From Candidatus Lernaella stagnicola (GTDB taxonomy: Bacteria > Lernaellota > Lernaellaia > Lernaellales > Lernaellaceae), in the NCBI GenBank assembly GCA_030765525.1, contig JAVCCK010000046.1, positions 38,502 to 102,501 on the forward strand: DNA of 64,000 bases, written 5' to 3'. Below, piece by piece: positions 52,857 through 62,226 of this stretch. The notes beneath the pieces were generated by a model. That model worked only from the letters and a program-made list of their open reading frames with translations, did no database searches and was not told where the DNA came from. The position numbers and the translations under genes are program-made. The first letter of the stretch is position 1, and the number at the start of each line of letters is the position of its first letter.

Positions 52857-53957
52857 TCAAGCGCTTTTTTCCGGGGAGGCAAAGAGCCGATCAAGCCAGG
52901 CCACCAACGCCGCGGGCGTTTCGCAGACCCTTTCAACGGCCGGAGCCGCAAGTACCGCCCCTTCCGGAGACAAACCGCCGAAGCTGACCACCAGCGGCTT
53001 CTCGCCGCCGATCAGCCGCCGAATCGCTGCCGGGGACTCTTGCCCCGCCGCCGCTTGCGACGCCACGTGAACCCACAGATGATCCGACCAGCGCCGCGCC
53101 GCCTTGGCCAGCGACCCCCAAACCTTCATGTCTTTATTTTCACTCGACAATCTCTCGCGAAACGCCGCGTCCTCGACCGCCAGCCCGATGCGCCCGACGC
53201 CGTACATGCGCTGCACCTCGCGCAACCAATCCGGCGAAAAGCGCTGCGGATCGGCGCTGACCAGCGTTGTGCGTTCGGCCAGCGCCGCCCCGATGAGGTC
53301 GGGTCGCCGCGCCGCCGTGCGCCGTTGCGCCTGCTCGCGCCGCCATTGGTCGATCTCGCGGTGGTTGCCCGACCGCAGCACCGGCGGCACTTCCCAATCA
53401 CGGAAAACCGGCGGCCGGGTGTATTGCGGGTACTTGAGCCCCGCGCTGAAAGTGTCGGTTTCGACCGATTCGCTGCGCCCCACCACCCCCGGCAGCTTGC
53501 GCGCCACGGCGTCGATCGCCACCAGCGCGGCAGCCTCGCCGCCAGTCAGCACGTAATCGCCGATGGAAAGCTCTTCGTCCACCAGGTGCTCGGCCACGCG
53601 CTCGTCGACGCCCTCGTAGCGGCCGCAGCAAAACACGAGCGCTTCTTCGCGGGCCAGGCGGCGGGCCCCGGCGTCGTCGAGGGTGACGCCTTGCGGGGAG
53701 AGCAGCACGACGCGGCAACCGGGTAGGTCGTGCCGGGCGGCTTCGATGGCGGAGGCCCAGACGTCGACTTTCATCACCATGCCCGCGCCGCCGCCGTAGG
53801 GTTCGTCATCGACGGTGCGGTGGCGGTCGGTGGCGTAGCCGCGCAGGTCGTCGGTTTCGATCTCGACCAAACCCCGCTCGGCTGCCTTGCTCAGCAGGCT
53901 TTCGCCCAGGCAGGAGTCGAAAAAACCCGGAAAAATGCTGATGATCCGTACCTTCAT
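52857..53957 (-). CDS. trmD: tRNA (guanine-N1)-methyltransferase with extra C-terminal domain
   Basis: This SPOUT enzyme methylates G37 of tRNAs read by CNN codons. Residues 1-230 are standard TrmD: RIISIFPGFFDSCL, DDEPYGGGAGMVMK, FCCGRYEGVDERV, the knot motif SIGDYVLTGGEAAAL, and LKYPQYTRPPVFRDWEVPPV. At 366 residues it is about 120 longer than usual. The extra part includes REVQRMYGVGRIGLAV and EKPLVVSFGGLSPE, which look like a decayed copy of the small SPOUT protein (TM1570/PF09936 type) that in several lineages sits between trmD and rplS, so this may be a fusion. AAAGG precedes ATG 53957. rimM and rpsP are not upstream. Confidence 0.92.
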   Translation of the reverse strand: MKVRIISIFPGFFDSCLGESLLSKAAERGLVEIETDDLRGYATDRHRTVDDEPYGGGAGMVMKVDVWASAIEAARHDLPGCRVVLLSPQGVTLDDAGARRLAREEALVFCCGRYEGVDERVAEHLVDEELSIGDYVLTGGEAAALVAIDAVARKLPGVVGRSESVETDTFSAGLKYPQYTRPPVFRDWEVPPVLRSGNHREIDQWRREQAQRRTAARRPDLIGAALAERTTLVSADPQRFSPDWLREVQRMYGVGRIGLAVEDAAFRERLSSENKDMKVWGSLAKAARRWSDHLWVHVASQAAAGQESPAAIRRLIGGEKPLVVSFGGLSPEGAVLAAPAVERVCETPAALVAWLDRLFASPEKSA

Positions 53958-53986
53958 AACCGCCTTTCATGCCCTCGAACGTGCTA

Positions 53987-54015
53987 CGTATACCGGTTTT
54001 TACCCACCGCGGCAA
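53987..54015 (-). promoter_or_regulatory. Candidate promoter of trmD-rplS
   Basis: On the minus strand TTGCCG and TATACG are separated by 17 bases, about 30 bases before trmD. Confidence 0.42.
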
Positions 54016-54024
54016 CAGATTCGG

Positions 54025-54052
54025 TTGACGGCGCGCGGTGAAACGGTAGATT
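54025..54052 (+). promoter_or_regulatory. Candidate promoter of the zinc-ribbon/TPR and gatCAB genes
   Basis: TTGACG and TAGATT are separated by 16 bases, about 54 bases before ATG 54106. It is divergent from the trmD promoter. Confidence 0.42.
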
Positions 54053-54105
54053 ATGGCGCAGGTTCGGTTCCTATTTTGGTTCGGCGTTTGGTTGGGAGTT
54101 TATTG

Positions 54106-56058
54106 ATGAAGGCAACATGCCCGATTTGCACCGCGACTTACCCCATTCCCGATGAGGTGCTGCGCGGCAAAGAAGCGGGGCTGCCGGTCCGCTGTAAAAA
54201 ATGCGGCGCGATTTTCCGCGCTTATGAAGACGAACGGCCACCCACAATCCAATCCCCGCCTACGGCCGCGCCCTGGTCGGAAGGACTCGTGGGCCCCACG
54301 GACATCGAACCGGATATCGAAAAGCCATCCATCCACAACCTGGAACCCTCCGCCCGCGAAACCAGCGGCGCGCGCCGGGTGGTGCGATCGACTTACATCG
54401 ACCGGCCGATTCCCGACCTCGACCGCCCCCCGCGCAAACCGGAACCGCCTGAGGTATCCGAATCCTCGTGGGACGATCACGGCGAACTGCCCGACCTGGT
54501 CGACGAGCCCGCGCCGTCGGCCGAACCCAAGGCGCCCCCCGAGCCGGTCAAACCACCGCCCCTGGATGTTCCGCCGCCGCCGCCCAAGCCCTCTCCCCTG
54601 TCTTCGAAATCCGAGCAGTTGGTGATGACGGATCTCATCCCACCCGAGCGCACTGCCGCCGAGGAACCGCCGCCCGAGCCGGAACCGGAGCCGCCGCGTG
54701 TCGAAACGCCGACTCCCGAGCCCACGCCGCCCGCGCCCCCGGAACCCGAACCGAGCGCGGAGGAAGTCACGTTCGAAGAAAGGTCGCCGGAACGCGAGCC
54801 CGACTTTTACATCGACGACGAGGATTTCGCCGAGCCCGAAAGGCCGTTTGGCGCCGACCTGTTCCCTGACGAGGATGATGACGACGACATCGACATCCAC
54901 TCCGATGAATTCCTGCAGATACGCCGCTTCGGCACGATCTCGAAAAACACGCAACTTCTCCTTCTCGCCGCCGTGGCGCTGGTGGTTGTGTTGTTGGGGT
55001 ACTACTTTCTGACGGTGACGCGGCAGGTGGACGACGCCCACGTGAACCTGGCGGCGCGCGATAAGGATTCCGCTGCCTCGCACGAGGAAAGCCGCGCCAA
55101 GCTCGACTACCGCGGCAACTACCTGCGCGGCCGCCGTTGCGCCGAAATCGGCACCGAGCCCGCCTACAAAGAAGCCCTGGCGCTGTTCGACGCCGCGTTG
55201 CGCGTCCGGCCGGATTTCGTGCCGGCGCTCGCCGCCAAAGCGATGACCCTTGGCATGCTCGCGGCGCAGTATGGGCAGACGGCGAAAGCCGATCCGGCCT
55301 GCGCGGCGGCCAAGCAAGCCATGGAACGCAACGACACCTTTGCCTTCACCCAGCGGGCGCAGGCGGCGTGCGAGATGGCGTCCCATCGGCTTCCCGAGGC
55401 GCAAAACGCTCTGCAAGGCGCGTTGGCCGCTGCCGAAGGTGACGACCACGAGGACGCCGAAACCAACTACGTACTGGCGATGGTGTATCTAGCGCAGAAC
55501 AACGCGGGCCAGGCGGCTGCGACGCTCGACACGGCAATTTCGCAGAACCCGCATCATTTCCGAATCCTGCATCTACGCGCCGATCTCCACGCGCAAAAGG
55601 AACAATGGTCCGAGGCGATCGCCCTGGAAAAGCAGGCCCTGGCGTTGTTGGACCCCGAGCACCCGGCGCATCTATCCGCGTTGCGGCAGACCAAGGAACG
55701 GTTGGCCCAATGGGAGAAGGGCAGCAAAGCGGTCGCCCTGACCGAGCCCACACCCAAACCGGTCGAGCCCGCGCCCGTGCCCACGCCCGTGCCCGCGGTG
55801 AAGGACAAGCCACCGGTGGCCAACTCGATGGCCCAATGCCGTTCGGCGCTCAAGCGCAGCGACTTCCAGGCCGCGATCGCGGCGTGCTCGGAGGCCCGCA
55901 GCGTCAACTCCGACGCCTACTACTTCCTGGCCGCCGCGTATGAAGCGACCAGCAATCAAGCGTTGAGCAAGCAGAATTATCAATCGTATCTCCAGCATCG
56001 ACCGAACGGGCGTTACGCCGGCGAGGTGCGTTCGATTCTGGGCTACTCGAGGCCATGA
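54106..56058 (+). CDS. MJ0042 zinc-ribbon, Pro-rich, transmembrane TPR protein
   Basis: This 650-residue protein has an N-terminal MJ0042-type zinc ribbon with two CxxC pairs (CPICTATYPIPD, VRCKKCGAIF), a long Pro/Glu-rich disordered region (about 40-280), one membrane helix (about 282-305) and a C-terminal domain of TPR-like helices (about 330-650), itself broken by a Pro-rich linker near 545-570. The arrangement is common in deltaproteobacteria, where related proteins serve in envelope or gliding machinery, but no function is known here. ATG 54106 is used (GGGAG about 7 bases upstream); the upstream open frame is not coding. Its stop overlaps gatC as ATGA. Confidence 0.8.
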   Translation: MKATCPICTATYPIPDEVLRGKEAGLPVRCKKCGAIFRAYEDERPPTIQSPPTAAPWSEGLVGPTDIEPDIEKPSIHNLEPSARETSGARRVVRSTYIDRPIPDLDRPPRKPEPPEVSESSWDDHGELPDLVDEPAPSAEPKAPPEPVKPPPLDVPPPPPKPSPLSSKSEQLVMTDLIPPERTAAEEPPPEPEPEPPRVETPTPEPTPPAPPEPEPSAEEVTFEERSPEREPDFYIDDEDFAEPERPFGADLFPDEDDDDDIDIHSDEFLQIRRFGTISKNTQLLLLAAVALVVVLLGYYFLTVTRQVDDAHVNLAARDKDSAASHEESRAKLDYRGNYLRGRRCAEIGTEPAYKEALALFDAALRVRPDFVPALAAKAMTLGMLAAQYGQTAKADPACAAAKQAMERNDTFAFTQRAQAACEMASHRLPEAQNALQGALAAAEGDDHEDAETNYVLAMVYLAQNNAGQAAATLDTAISQNPHHFRILHLRADLHAQKEQWSEAIALEKQALALLDPEHPAHLSALRQTKERLAQWEKGSKAVALTEPTPKPVEPAPVPTPVPAVKDKPPVANSMAQCRSALKRSDFQAAIAACSEARSVNSDAYYFLAAAYEATSNQALSKQNYQSYLQHRPNGRYAGEVRSILGYSRP

Positions 56059-56369
56059 GCGAGAAGCGACCGGTCGACCAAACCCTCATCGAATACATCG
56101 CCGCTTTGGCTCGTCTGAACGTATCGCCGGACGAATTGGCCGCCCTCACGCGCCAAATCGCCGACATCCTTTCTTACTTCGCCAAGCTCGATGAACTGGA
56201 TCTCCCCGGCGACGAATCCGCCCCCGCAGCCGCGTCGCCGCCGCGCCCGCCCATCCACGAAACAGCGCGCCGCGACGATTTTCAGACCGTGCTTGCAGCC
56301 TTGGCGCCGGACTCGGCCCCGCCCTACGTGCGTGTGCCGCGGGTTATCGACGCCGAGGACGATTCGTGA
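56055..56369 (+). CDS. gatC: Asp-tRNA(Asn)/Glu-tRNA(Gln) amidotransferase subunit C
   Basis: This 104-residue GatC tethers GatA and GatB. It has the usual N-terminal helices (YIAALARLNVSPDELAALTRQIADILSYFAKLDELD, cut into two helices) and a disordered belt with the C-terminal FQTVLAALAP and PRVIDAEDDS, close to the common ending. Both ends overlap neighbours by 4 bases (ATGA before, GTGA after), so translation of the operon is coupled. Confidence 0.92.
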   Translation: MSEKRPVDQTLIEYIAALARLNVSPDELAALTRQIADILSYFAKLDELDLPGDESAPAAASPPRPPIHETARRDDFQTVLAALAPDSAPPYVRVPRVIDAEDDS

Positions 56370-57819
56370 CCACCGTCGACTGGACGCTGCGCGGGATGAT
56401 CCAGGCCCGCCGTGAAGGCCGCGTCACCAGCCGCCGCCTCGTGGAAGACGCGCTGGCCCGCATCGCGGCGGAAAACCCCATGCTCAACGCGTGGCTCAGT
56501 GTCGCGACCGAGGAAGCCCTGGCCGCCGCGGACGACATCGACCGGCGAGCTGCCGGCGGCGGGCATTTGCCGCCCCTGGCCGGGGTGCCGCTTGGCATCA
56601 AGGACAACCTCAACGTGCGCGGTCAGCCGGCGCGGGCGGCGTCGAAAATCCTGGGCGGCTACGTCGCGCCGTATGAATCGACGGTCACTGCACGTCTGCG
56701 TGAGGCCGGGGCGATTTTGCTGGGCAAAACCAACCTCGACGAATTCGGCATGGGAAGCAGCGGCGAGTTCAGCGCGTTCGGACCGACCCGCAACCCGTGG
56801 GACCACCAGCGCGTGCCCGGCGGCAGCAGTTCCGGGTCGGCGGTCGCGGTGGCGGCGCGGCATGTGCCCGGCGCGCTGGGCACCGACACCGGCGGTTCGA
56901 TTCGACAGCCCGCGAGCCACTGCGGCGTGGTGGGGATCAAACCGACGTACGGCCGGGTGAGCCGCTACGGCCTGTTCGCCTACGCCTCCAGCCTGGACCA
57001 AGTCGGCCCCCTCGCCCGCACCGTGTATGACGCGGCGCTGTTGCTGCAAACCATCGCCGGCCCCGACCCGCGTGACGCCACCAGCGTCGACGAGCCGCTT
57101 TCGGACTATGTCGCCGCCGCCGGGCGTGGTGTGGACGGCCTGCGACTGGGCGTGCCGCGCGAGTATTTCGGGTCGGGTATCGCTCCGGATGTGGCGCGCG
57201 CGGTGCGCGAAGCGCTCTCCCTGCTCGAACGCCACGGCGCAACGTTGGTGGAAGTTTCGCTGCCGCACACCGAGGTTTGCGTGCCGGTCTATTACCTGCT
57301 CGCCGCAGCCGAGGCGTCCGCCAACCTGGCTCGCTACGACGGCGTGCGCTACGGGCACCGCAGCCCGGCGTCGCGGGACTTGTCCGCTCTGTACGGCAAC
57401 ACCCGGGCGGAAGGTTTCGGGCCGGAGGCGAAGCGCCGCATCTTGCTGGGCACCTTCGCGTTGTCGGCCGGGTACTACGACGCGTATTACGGCAAAGCGC
57501 AAAAAGCCCGCGCGTTGATTCGTCGCGATTTCGAAGATGCGCTGGCCGGGGTGGACGCGTTGGTCGGCCCCGTCGCGCCCGAAACCGCCGTCCGTCTGGG
57601 CGAGCGCGTCGACGACCCGGTGGCGATGTACCTCTCAGACGTGCTGACCATCGGCGTCAACCTGGCCGGGCTGCCCGCGCTGAGCGTCCCGCGGCGGGAT
57701 TGCCCGTCGGCCTGCAGATCATCGGCGCGGCGTTCGACGAAGCCACGGTAATCCAAGTCGCCGGCGCGTACGAGTCGCTGGCCGGGCTCGACCTGCAACC
57801 GCCGGAGGCGTCGCCGTGA
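56366..57819 (+). pseudogene. gatA: Amidotransferase subunit A, frameshifted near the 3' end
   Basis: GatA releases ammonia from Gln or Asn for the amidotransferase. The catalytic Ser-cisSer-Lys set is intact: Lys in GVPLGIKDN, GGSSSGSAVAVAA and GTDTGGSIRQPAS. The frame from GTG 56366 is normal through NLAGLPALSVP, then ends with unrelated sequence at 57751. The missing end (GLPVGLQIIGAAFDEATVIQ) is present in another frame from about 57700 and stops at 57819, where it would overlap gatB as GTGA, as expected in this operon. A few bases are therefore missing or added near 57690-57705. Because gatB and gatC are intact, a sequencing or assembly error is likely; a true mutation would shorten GatA by about 30 residues. 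Confidence 0.9.
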
Positions 57820-59258
57820 GTTGGGAGATGGTCATCGGCCTGGAAGTGCACGTGCAATTGGCCACGGCGACCAAGGCGTTTTGCCGGTGCCCGAACCGTT
57901 TCGGCGACGAACCCAATCGCAACGTCTGCCCGGTGTGCCTGGGCCTGCCCGGGGCGCTGCCGGTGGCAACGCGGGACATGGTCGAACAGGGCGCGCGCCT
58001 TGCCCTGGCGCTGGGCGCCGATGTGCGGGAGCATTCGGCCTGGGTGCGCAAGAACTACTTCTATCCGGACTTGCCCAAGGGGTATCAGATCACCCAATTC
58101 GAGTTCCCGCTGGCCGTCGGCGGCGAGTTGCCGCTGCGCGACGGGGACGGCCGCGTGACCGCCGTCGGTCTGGAGCGGCTGCACCTGGAGGAAGACGCGG
58201 GCAAGCTGCTGCACGGCGAGGGCGACGCGGCGGATTTTAGTTTCGTCGATTTCAATCGTTGCGGCGCGCCGCTGGTGGAAATCGTCTCCCGCCCGAACCT
58301 GCGGCGACCCGAGGACGCGGCGTCGTTCCTGCGCGAATTGCGCCGGCTGGTCGTGCGCCTCGGCGTTTCGGACGGCAACATGGAAGAAGGCTCGCTGCGT
58401 TGCGACGCCAACATCTCCGTGCGGCGTCGCGGCGAATCCGCTTTTCGAACGCGAGCGGAAATCAAGAACCTCAACTCCTTTCGTTTCGTCAAGCAGGCTC
58501 TCGAGTTTGAAGCGAAGCGGCAGATCGACGTCTACGAAAACGGCGGCCGCGTCGTGCAGGAAACCCGGTGGTTCGACAGCCGCCGCGGCGTTACGCACTC
58601 CATGCGCTCGAAAGAAGAGGCGCACGATTACCGCTATTTCCCCGAGCCGGATTTGCCGCCGCTGGTGCTCGACCGCACGAGGATCAACGCCTGGCGCGAG
58701 GCTTTGCCGGAACTGCCTTGGCACATGCACGAGCGCTTTGTGCGACAATACGGGCTGTCGCATTACGACGCCGCGCTGCTTAGCGACGACGCCGAGGTGG
58801 CGGCGTTTTTCGAGGAGGTCGCCACGCAAGCCGATCCAAAGCAGGCCGCGAACTGGATCAACGGCGAACTGGCGGCCGTGTGGAAAGCCCGCGACGGCGG
58901 ACCGGCCAAGGGACCGATCAGCGCGGCCGACGTATCCGAATTGCTGAATTTGATTGCCAACGGCGCGATCAGTGGCAAAATTGGCAAAGACGTCCTGGCG
59001 GCAACGGTCGCCGGGGAAGGCAGCCCCGCGCAGGTCGTGCGGCAACGCGGCTGGATGCAGATCCGCGACGTCGATACGCTGCGCAAAATCATTCGTGAGG
59101 TGCTGGCGGCGCACCCGAAGCAGGTGGCCGCGTACCGGGCGGGAGAAACGAAACTGCTGGGCTTTTTTGTGGGCCGGTTGATGGAACGCACCGCGGGCCG
59201 GGCCAATCCGCAATTAGCCAACGAACTCATCGCCGCAGAGTTGCGGGAAACCGATTGA
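57816..59258 (+). CDS. gatB: Asp-tRNA(Asn)/Glu-tRNA(Gln) amidotransferase subunit B
   Basis: This 480-residue GatB binds the mischarged tRNA and carries out kinase and transamidation steps. It has the family start VIGLEVHVQLATATKAFC, zinc-type Cys in CRCPN and CPVCLGLPG, HLEEDAGKLLH, FNRCGAPLVEIVS, RCDANISVR and the C-terminal YqeY-like tail domain (about 330-480). The start is GTG 57816, overlapping the restored end of gatA. With gatA and gatC it makes Gln-tRNA and/or Asn-tRNA, which implies the organism lacks GlnRS and/or AsnRS. Confidence 0.96.
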   Translation: MSWEMVIGLEVHVQLATATKAFCRCPNRFGDEPNRNVCPVCLGLPGALPVATRDMVEQGARLALALGADVREHSAWVRKNYFYPDLPKGYQITQFEFPLAVGGELPLRDGDGRVTAVGLERLHLEEDAGKLLHGEGDAADFSFVDFNRCGAPLVEIVSRPNLRRPEDAASFLRELRRLVVRLGVSDGNMEEGSLRCDANISVRRRGESAFRTRAEIKNLNSFRFVKQALEFEAKRQIDVYENGGRVVQETRWFDSRRGVTHSMRSKEEAHDYRYFPEPDLPPLVLDRTRINAWREALPELPWHMHERFVRQYGLSHYDAALLSDDAEVAAFFEEVATQADPKQAANWINGELAAVWKARDGGPAKGPISAADVSELLNLIANGAISGKIGKDVLAATVAGEGSPAQVVRQRGWMQIRDVDTLRKIIREVLAAHPKQVAAYRAGETKLLGFFVGRLMERTAGRANPQLANELIAAELRETD

Positions 59259-59274
59259 TCAATGGGAGGGCGCA

Positions 59275-59913
59275 ATGGTTTGGCGTAAAACCACGATGCT
59301 ACTGATCGTCACGATATTCATGCTGGGCTTGGCGATGCCGGCTGCGGCGGCCAAGAAAAAGAAGGGCAAAAAGAAGCGGCCCGATCGCGTCGAGCAACAG
59401 GATCCCTGGGCCAATCGCTGGGGGCTGTCGTTCGGCGGCGGCGGCGTGAGTTCCTCGGCCGGGTTCGGATTCGAAGGCCGCGTCGGCGTCACGTACTACA
59501 TCAACCGCTACTTCCACCTGACGTTGTCGCCCGGCTTCGGCACCTACCCGATTGATTACGACAGCCCCGACGGCACCGAAACGACGTACATCAAGTACGT
59601 GCCGGTCGACCTGTCGCTGATCGTCACGCCGATCCGCTTTAGCTCCTTCTCGCCGTATTTCGGCCCCGGCGTCGGCGTCACCTATTTCTGGTGGACGGAA
59701 AAAGTGCGCGACCCCGACGACCCGAAGGAAACTATCGACGAAGACCAAAACGAAACCCTCTACCCCGGCTTCCTCACCGCGGGCGTCAGTTCCTCGGTCG
59801 GCGGACCCTTCGTGCTCAGTGTCGGCGTGACCTACACGATCCCGAACTTGCAGGAATTCAACACGGATGACGGCTACCTGACCTTCGGTTTCGGCGGCGG
59901 CGTCGTGTTTTAG
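59275..59913 (+). CDS. Outer-membrane beta-barrel protein
   Basis: This 212-residue protein has a signal peptide (ends MPAAAAK, about residue 25), a basic KKKKGKKKRPDR segment, and about eight beta strands with Gly-rich turns (GLSFGGGGVSSSAGFGFEG, GVTYYINRYFHLTLSPGFG) ending in the aromatic GGGVVF. It probably forms a small barrel of unknown function. GGGAGGG precedes ATG 59275, 16 bases after gatB. Confidence 0.78.
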   Translation: MVWRKTTMLLIVTIFMLGLAMPAAAAKKKKGKKKRPDRVEQQDPWANRWGLSFGGGGVSSSAGFGFEGRVGVTYYINRYFHLTLSPGFGTYPIDYDSPDGTETTYIKYVPVDLSLIVTPIRFSSFSPYFGPGVGVTYFWWTEKVRDPDDPKETIDEDQNETLYPGFLTAGVSSSVGGPFVLSVGVTYTIPNLQEFNTDDGYLTFGFGGGVVF

Positions 59914-59922
59914 GACTTCGAT

Positions 59923-61053
59923 ATGCGCTGGCCCTGGTCCCAAAAGAAAGACGACTCCGCCGTGGCGGAATACGTTAAGCAACGCCTCGTGGAACTCATT
60001 GCCGAACTGCGGGGCATCGATCCGTCCCAAGCGGAGGTCGCCTACCACCTGCCGTTGCTGCAGCGGATCATCACGCTCTTTCTGGAACTGGGTCACGTGT
60101 ACGAAAAAAACGGGCAGGCCCGCGACGCGGCGCAGGTCAAGGCGCAGGCCGCGAAGTTCATGCTCGTCTTGCCCGCCCGGCAGGAAATCAACCACTGGGC
60201 CGTCGCCAAGGATCTACTCGGCCAAGCGATTGAAGCGCTGACCGAACAGGACGACCCCTCGCTGCAACTGGCCGACGCCCACATCGTGCGGGCCGAGTAT
60301 CTCACCCGCGAGGCGGCGCAAACCGCCGGTGCCCCGGATCGAGGCGCGCGACGCGATGAAGCCAAAAAGCACCTGCTGAGCGCGCTGGAAATGCTCGGCG
60401 TACTTGCCCCTGACGCCCCAAACAAAGCGGCCGAACACCTGTCCATTCAAACCGCCGACCTCTACAACAAACTGGGAAACCTGGAAAAGGCCCGCGCCCT
60501 GGACGCCCCCCCGGACGCCGATCGACATCTGCGCGCCGCCCTCGAATATTTCACCGCCGCGCTTCCCCATTGCGCAGCCGGCAAGTCCGACGACCTGCTG
60601 GCGCTGACCGAAAACAACCTCGGTTCCGTGCGCGTGATGCTGGTCGGTGACCGGGCCGACGAAACGGCGCTGCGGGAAGCCGGCGAGCATTTCCAGGCGG
60701 CGTTGCGCGTGCTGGACCGCGCCCGCCAGCCGCATCTCTACTCCATGATCCACAGCAATCTCGGCGAACTCGCCCTCGCGCTCCACGAGTCCGCCGGTCG
60801 CCGTAAGTTTGAATTGCTGCAAAGCGCGCTCTCGCACTTCGGTGAGGCGATGCCGGGCTTCCCGTCGGAACAATTCCCGCAGCAGTATGCGAAAATTCTC
60901 TACGGCCAAGGACGCGCGCTGGCCGCGATGGGCCAAAAGGACGAAGCCCGCCGCTCGTTCGAAGAAGCCCTGGAATTCAGAGACCACCTACCCGACGCCG
61001 GGCGACAGATCAAAGAACGCCTCCAACGCCTGTCATCCCGCGAACCGGGCTGA
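59923..61053 (+). CDS. TPR-repeat cytosolic protein
   Basis: This 376-residue protein has no signal and is made of helical pairs with TPR character, for example LFLELGHVYEKNGQARDAAQ, LYNKLGNLEKARAL, NNLGSVRVMLVGDRADETALRE and the C-terminal YGQGRALAAMGQKDEARRSFEEALEF. Such proteins act as scaffolds; no enzyme motif is present. It starts 9 bases after the barrel gene and is probably the last gene of the operon that begins at 54106. Confidence 0.75.
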   Translation: MRWPWSQKKDDSAVAEYVKQRLVELIAELRGIDPSQAEVAYHLPLLQRIITLFLELGHVYEKNGQARDAAQVKAQAAKFMLVLPARQEINHWAVAKDLLGQAIEALTEQDDPSLQLADAHIVRAEYLTREAAQTAGAPDRGARRDEAKKHLLSALEMLGVLAPDAPNKAAEHLSIQTADLYNKLGNLEKARALDAPPDADRHLRAALEYFTAALPHCAAGKSDDLLALTENNLGSVRVMLVGDRADETALREAGEHFQAALRVLDRARQPHLYSMIHSNLGELALALHESAGRRKFELLQSALSHFGEAMPGFPSEQFPQQYAKILYGQGRALAAMGQKDEARRSFEEALEFRDHLPDAGRQIKERLQRLSSREPG

Positions 61054-61117
61054 GCCTGGCCCCGAAACCGCCTGCACCGCACGACGTGGTTGCATCAACG
61101 ACCGCTCCCGTTGTCTT

Positions 61118-61924
61118 CTACTCGGTGATTTCACCGAGAAAATTGTCGAGGGTGACCGTACCACCATAGCCTTCGGCTGACGTTTCCATCACGCCGAAAT
61201 ACGAAAACGGATTCTGCCCCCCGGTCAAAAAGTCCATGTCGGCACATAGAGTCGCGTCACCGTCTAAAAGTACATCAAAGGTCTCATCAGCGATATGCAC
61301 AACGACCGTTGCCGTATGCCAGGTGTCGTAATCCGCCACTCCACAATTCCTTCCGCTGGACGACCCTTTAATATATGCGAGAACGTAACCGTTGGGGGGC
61401 TGCATTTCAATTATCACTTCTTCCGTCGTGTTGATTGAGCCCTGTTCGTAGAGCCCGAAAGCAAAATAGGCCCCGTCCGCGGGCATAAAATCGAACTCGA
61501 CAGAAAAATCGGCGTCTATGGATTCATACTGATAAAAGTACTGAACGATATCACCTTGCGCCGTCCCGCCTTGAACTTGAAGAGCTTGTCCGCCGCCGTC
61601 TTTTCCAATATCGACAATTTCCATCCTACTGGCCCCATCTTCCCTTCCCTTTTCCCAATCCGGATGATCAAGATAACCTAATTCATAGTCTTCGAAGTCA
61701 ATTTCAAATATCGGTAACGGCGCGTCGTCGTCATTGTTGTCATCGTCATCATCATCGTCGATTGGTGTGAAAGTATCATCGTTGTCATTGTCGTCATCAT
61801 CGTTGCCATTGTCGCTACAACCGTTGACACTCCAAACGATAATGAGACTAACCAACACAATTAGGCTGAAGATAGATAGAACCCTAAGACTACGGGTAAA
61901 GGTCGGATTTCCGAAGGTACACAT
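61118..61924 (-). CDS. Poly-Asp lipoprotein with lectin-like beta domain
   Basis: This 268-residue lipoprotein has a signal and lipobox (WSVNGC, Cys36), an Asp/Asn linker of about 30 residues, and a beta-sandwich-like domain (about 75-268): FEIDFEDYELGYLDHPDW, ADFSVEFDFMPADGAYFAFG, and WHTATVVVHIADETFDVLLDG, a pattern seen in concanavalin-like lectin/glucanase folds and 3-keto-disaccharide hydrolase-like domains. No catalytic residues can be named. ATG 61924 has GGAGGG 8 bases upstream. It is the fifth poly-Asp protein in the window and far from the main cluster. Confidence 0.78.
   Translation of the reverse strand: MCTFGNPTFTRSLRVLSIFSLIVLVSLIIVWSVNGCSDNGNDDDDNDNDDTFTPIDDDDDDDNNDDDAPLPIFEIDFEDYELGYLDHPDWEKGREDGASRMEIVDIGKDGGGQALQVQGGTAQGDIVQYFYQYESIDADFSVEFDFMPADGAYFAFGLYEQGSINTTEEVIIEMQPPNGYVLAYIKGSSSGRNCGVADYDTWHTATVVVHIADETFDVLLDGDATLCADMDFLTGGQNPFSYFGVMETSAEGYGGTVTLDNFLGEITE
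61724..61813 (-). repeat. (GAY/AAY)n tract encoding an Asp/Asn linker
   Basis: Thirty codons, mostly Asp and Asn with a TFTPI break, follow the lipidated Cys. Confidence 0.85.
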
Positions 61925-62226
61925 CAACTTAGCCCTCCCATGTTATTTCATATTTCACAGCACACCGATCAGAAACTCACGAAATTGCTAAACGCATGAA
62001 CCAACAAGAGCCGATGTTCGTGCCTATAACGACGTGCTAACACGCTCCGTCCGGTTGGTGCCACATATCACCGTGCAACCACCCTGCATCCATCATTGTA
62101 TTGCTGTTTCTATGAGCAATACAATGTCAACATATATTTAACATCCGTTATTCCACAGAATCCATTCCCTCCTTCTCGCACGGATCGTTATCGTCGGTTA
62201 TCTCAGAAATTCAGAAAAACAAGTGG
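61925..62226. other. AT-rich intergenic region
   Basis: These 302 bases are AT-rich and contain the promoter region of the poly-Asp lipoprotein. Several short inverted repeats are possible near 62095-62130, but no T-tract terminator or RNA gene is clear. Confidence 0.45.
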
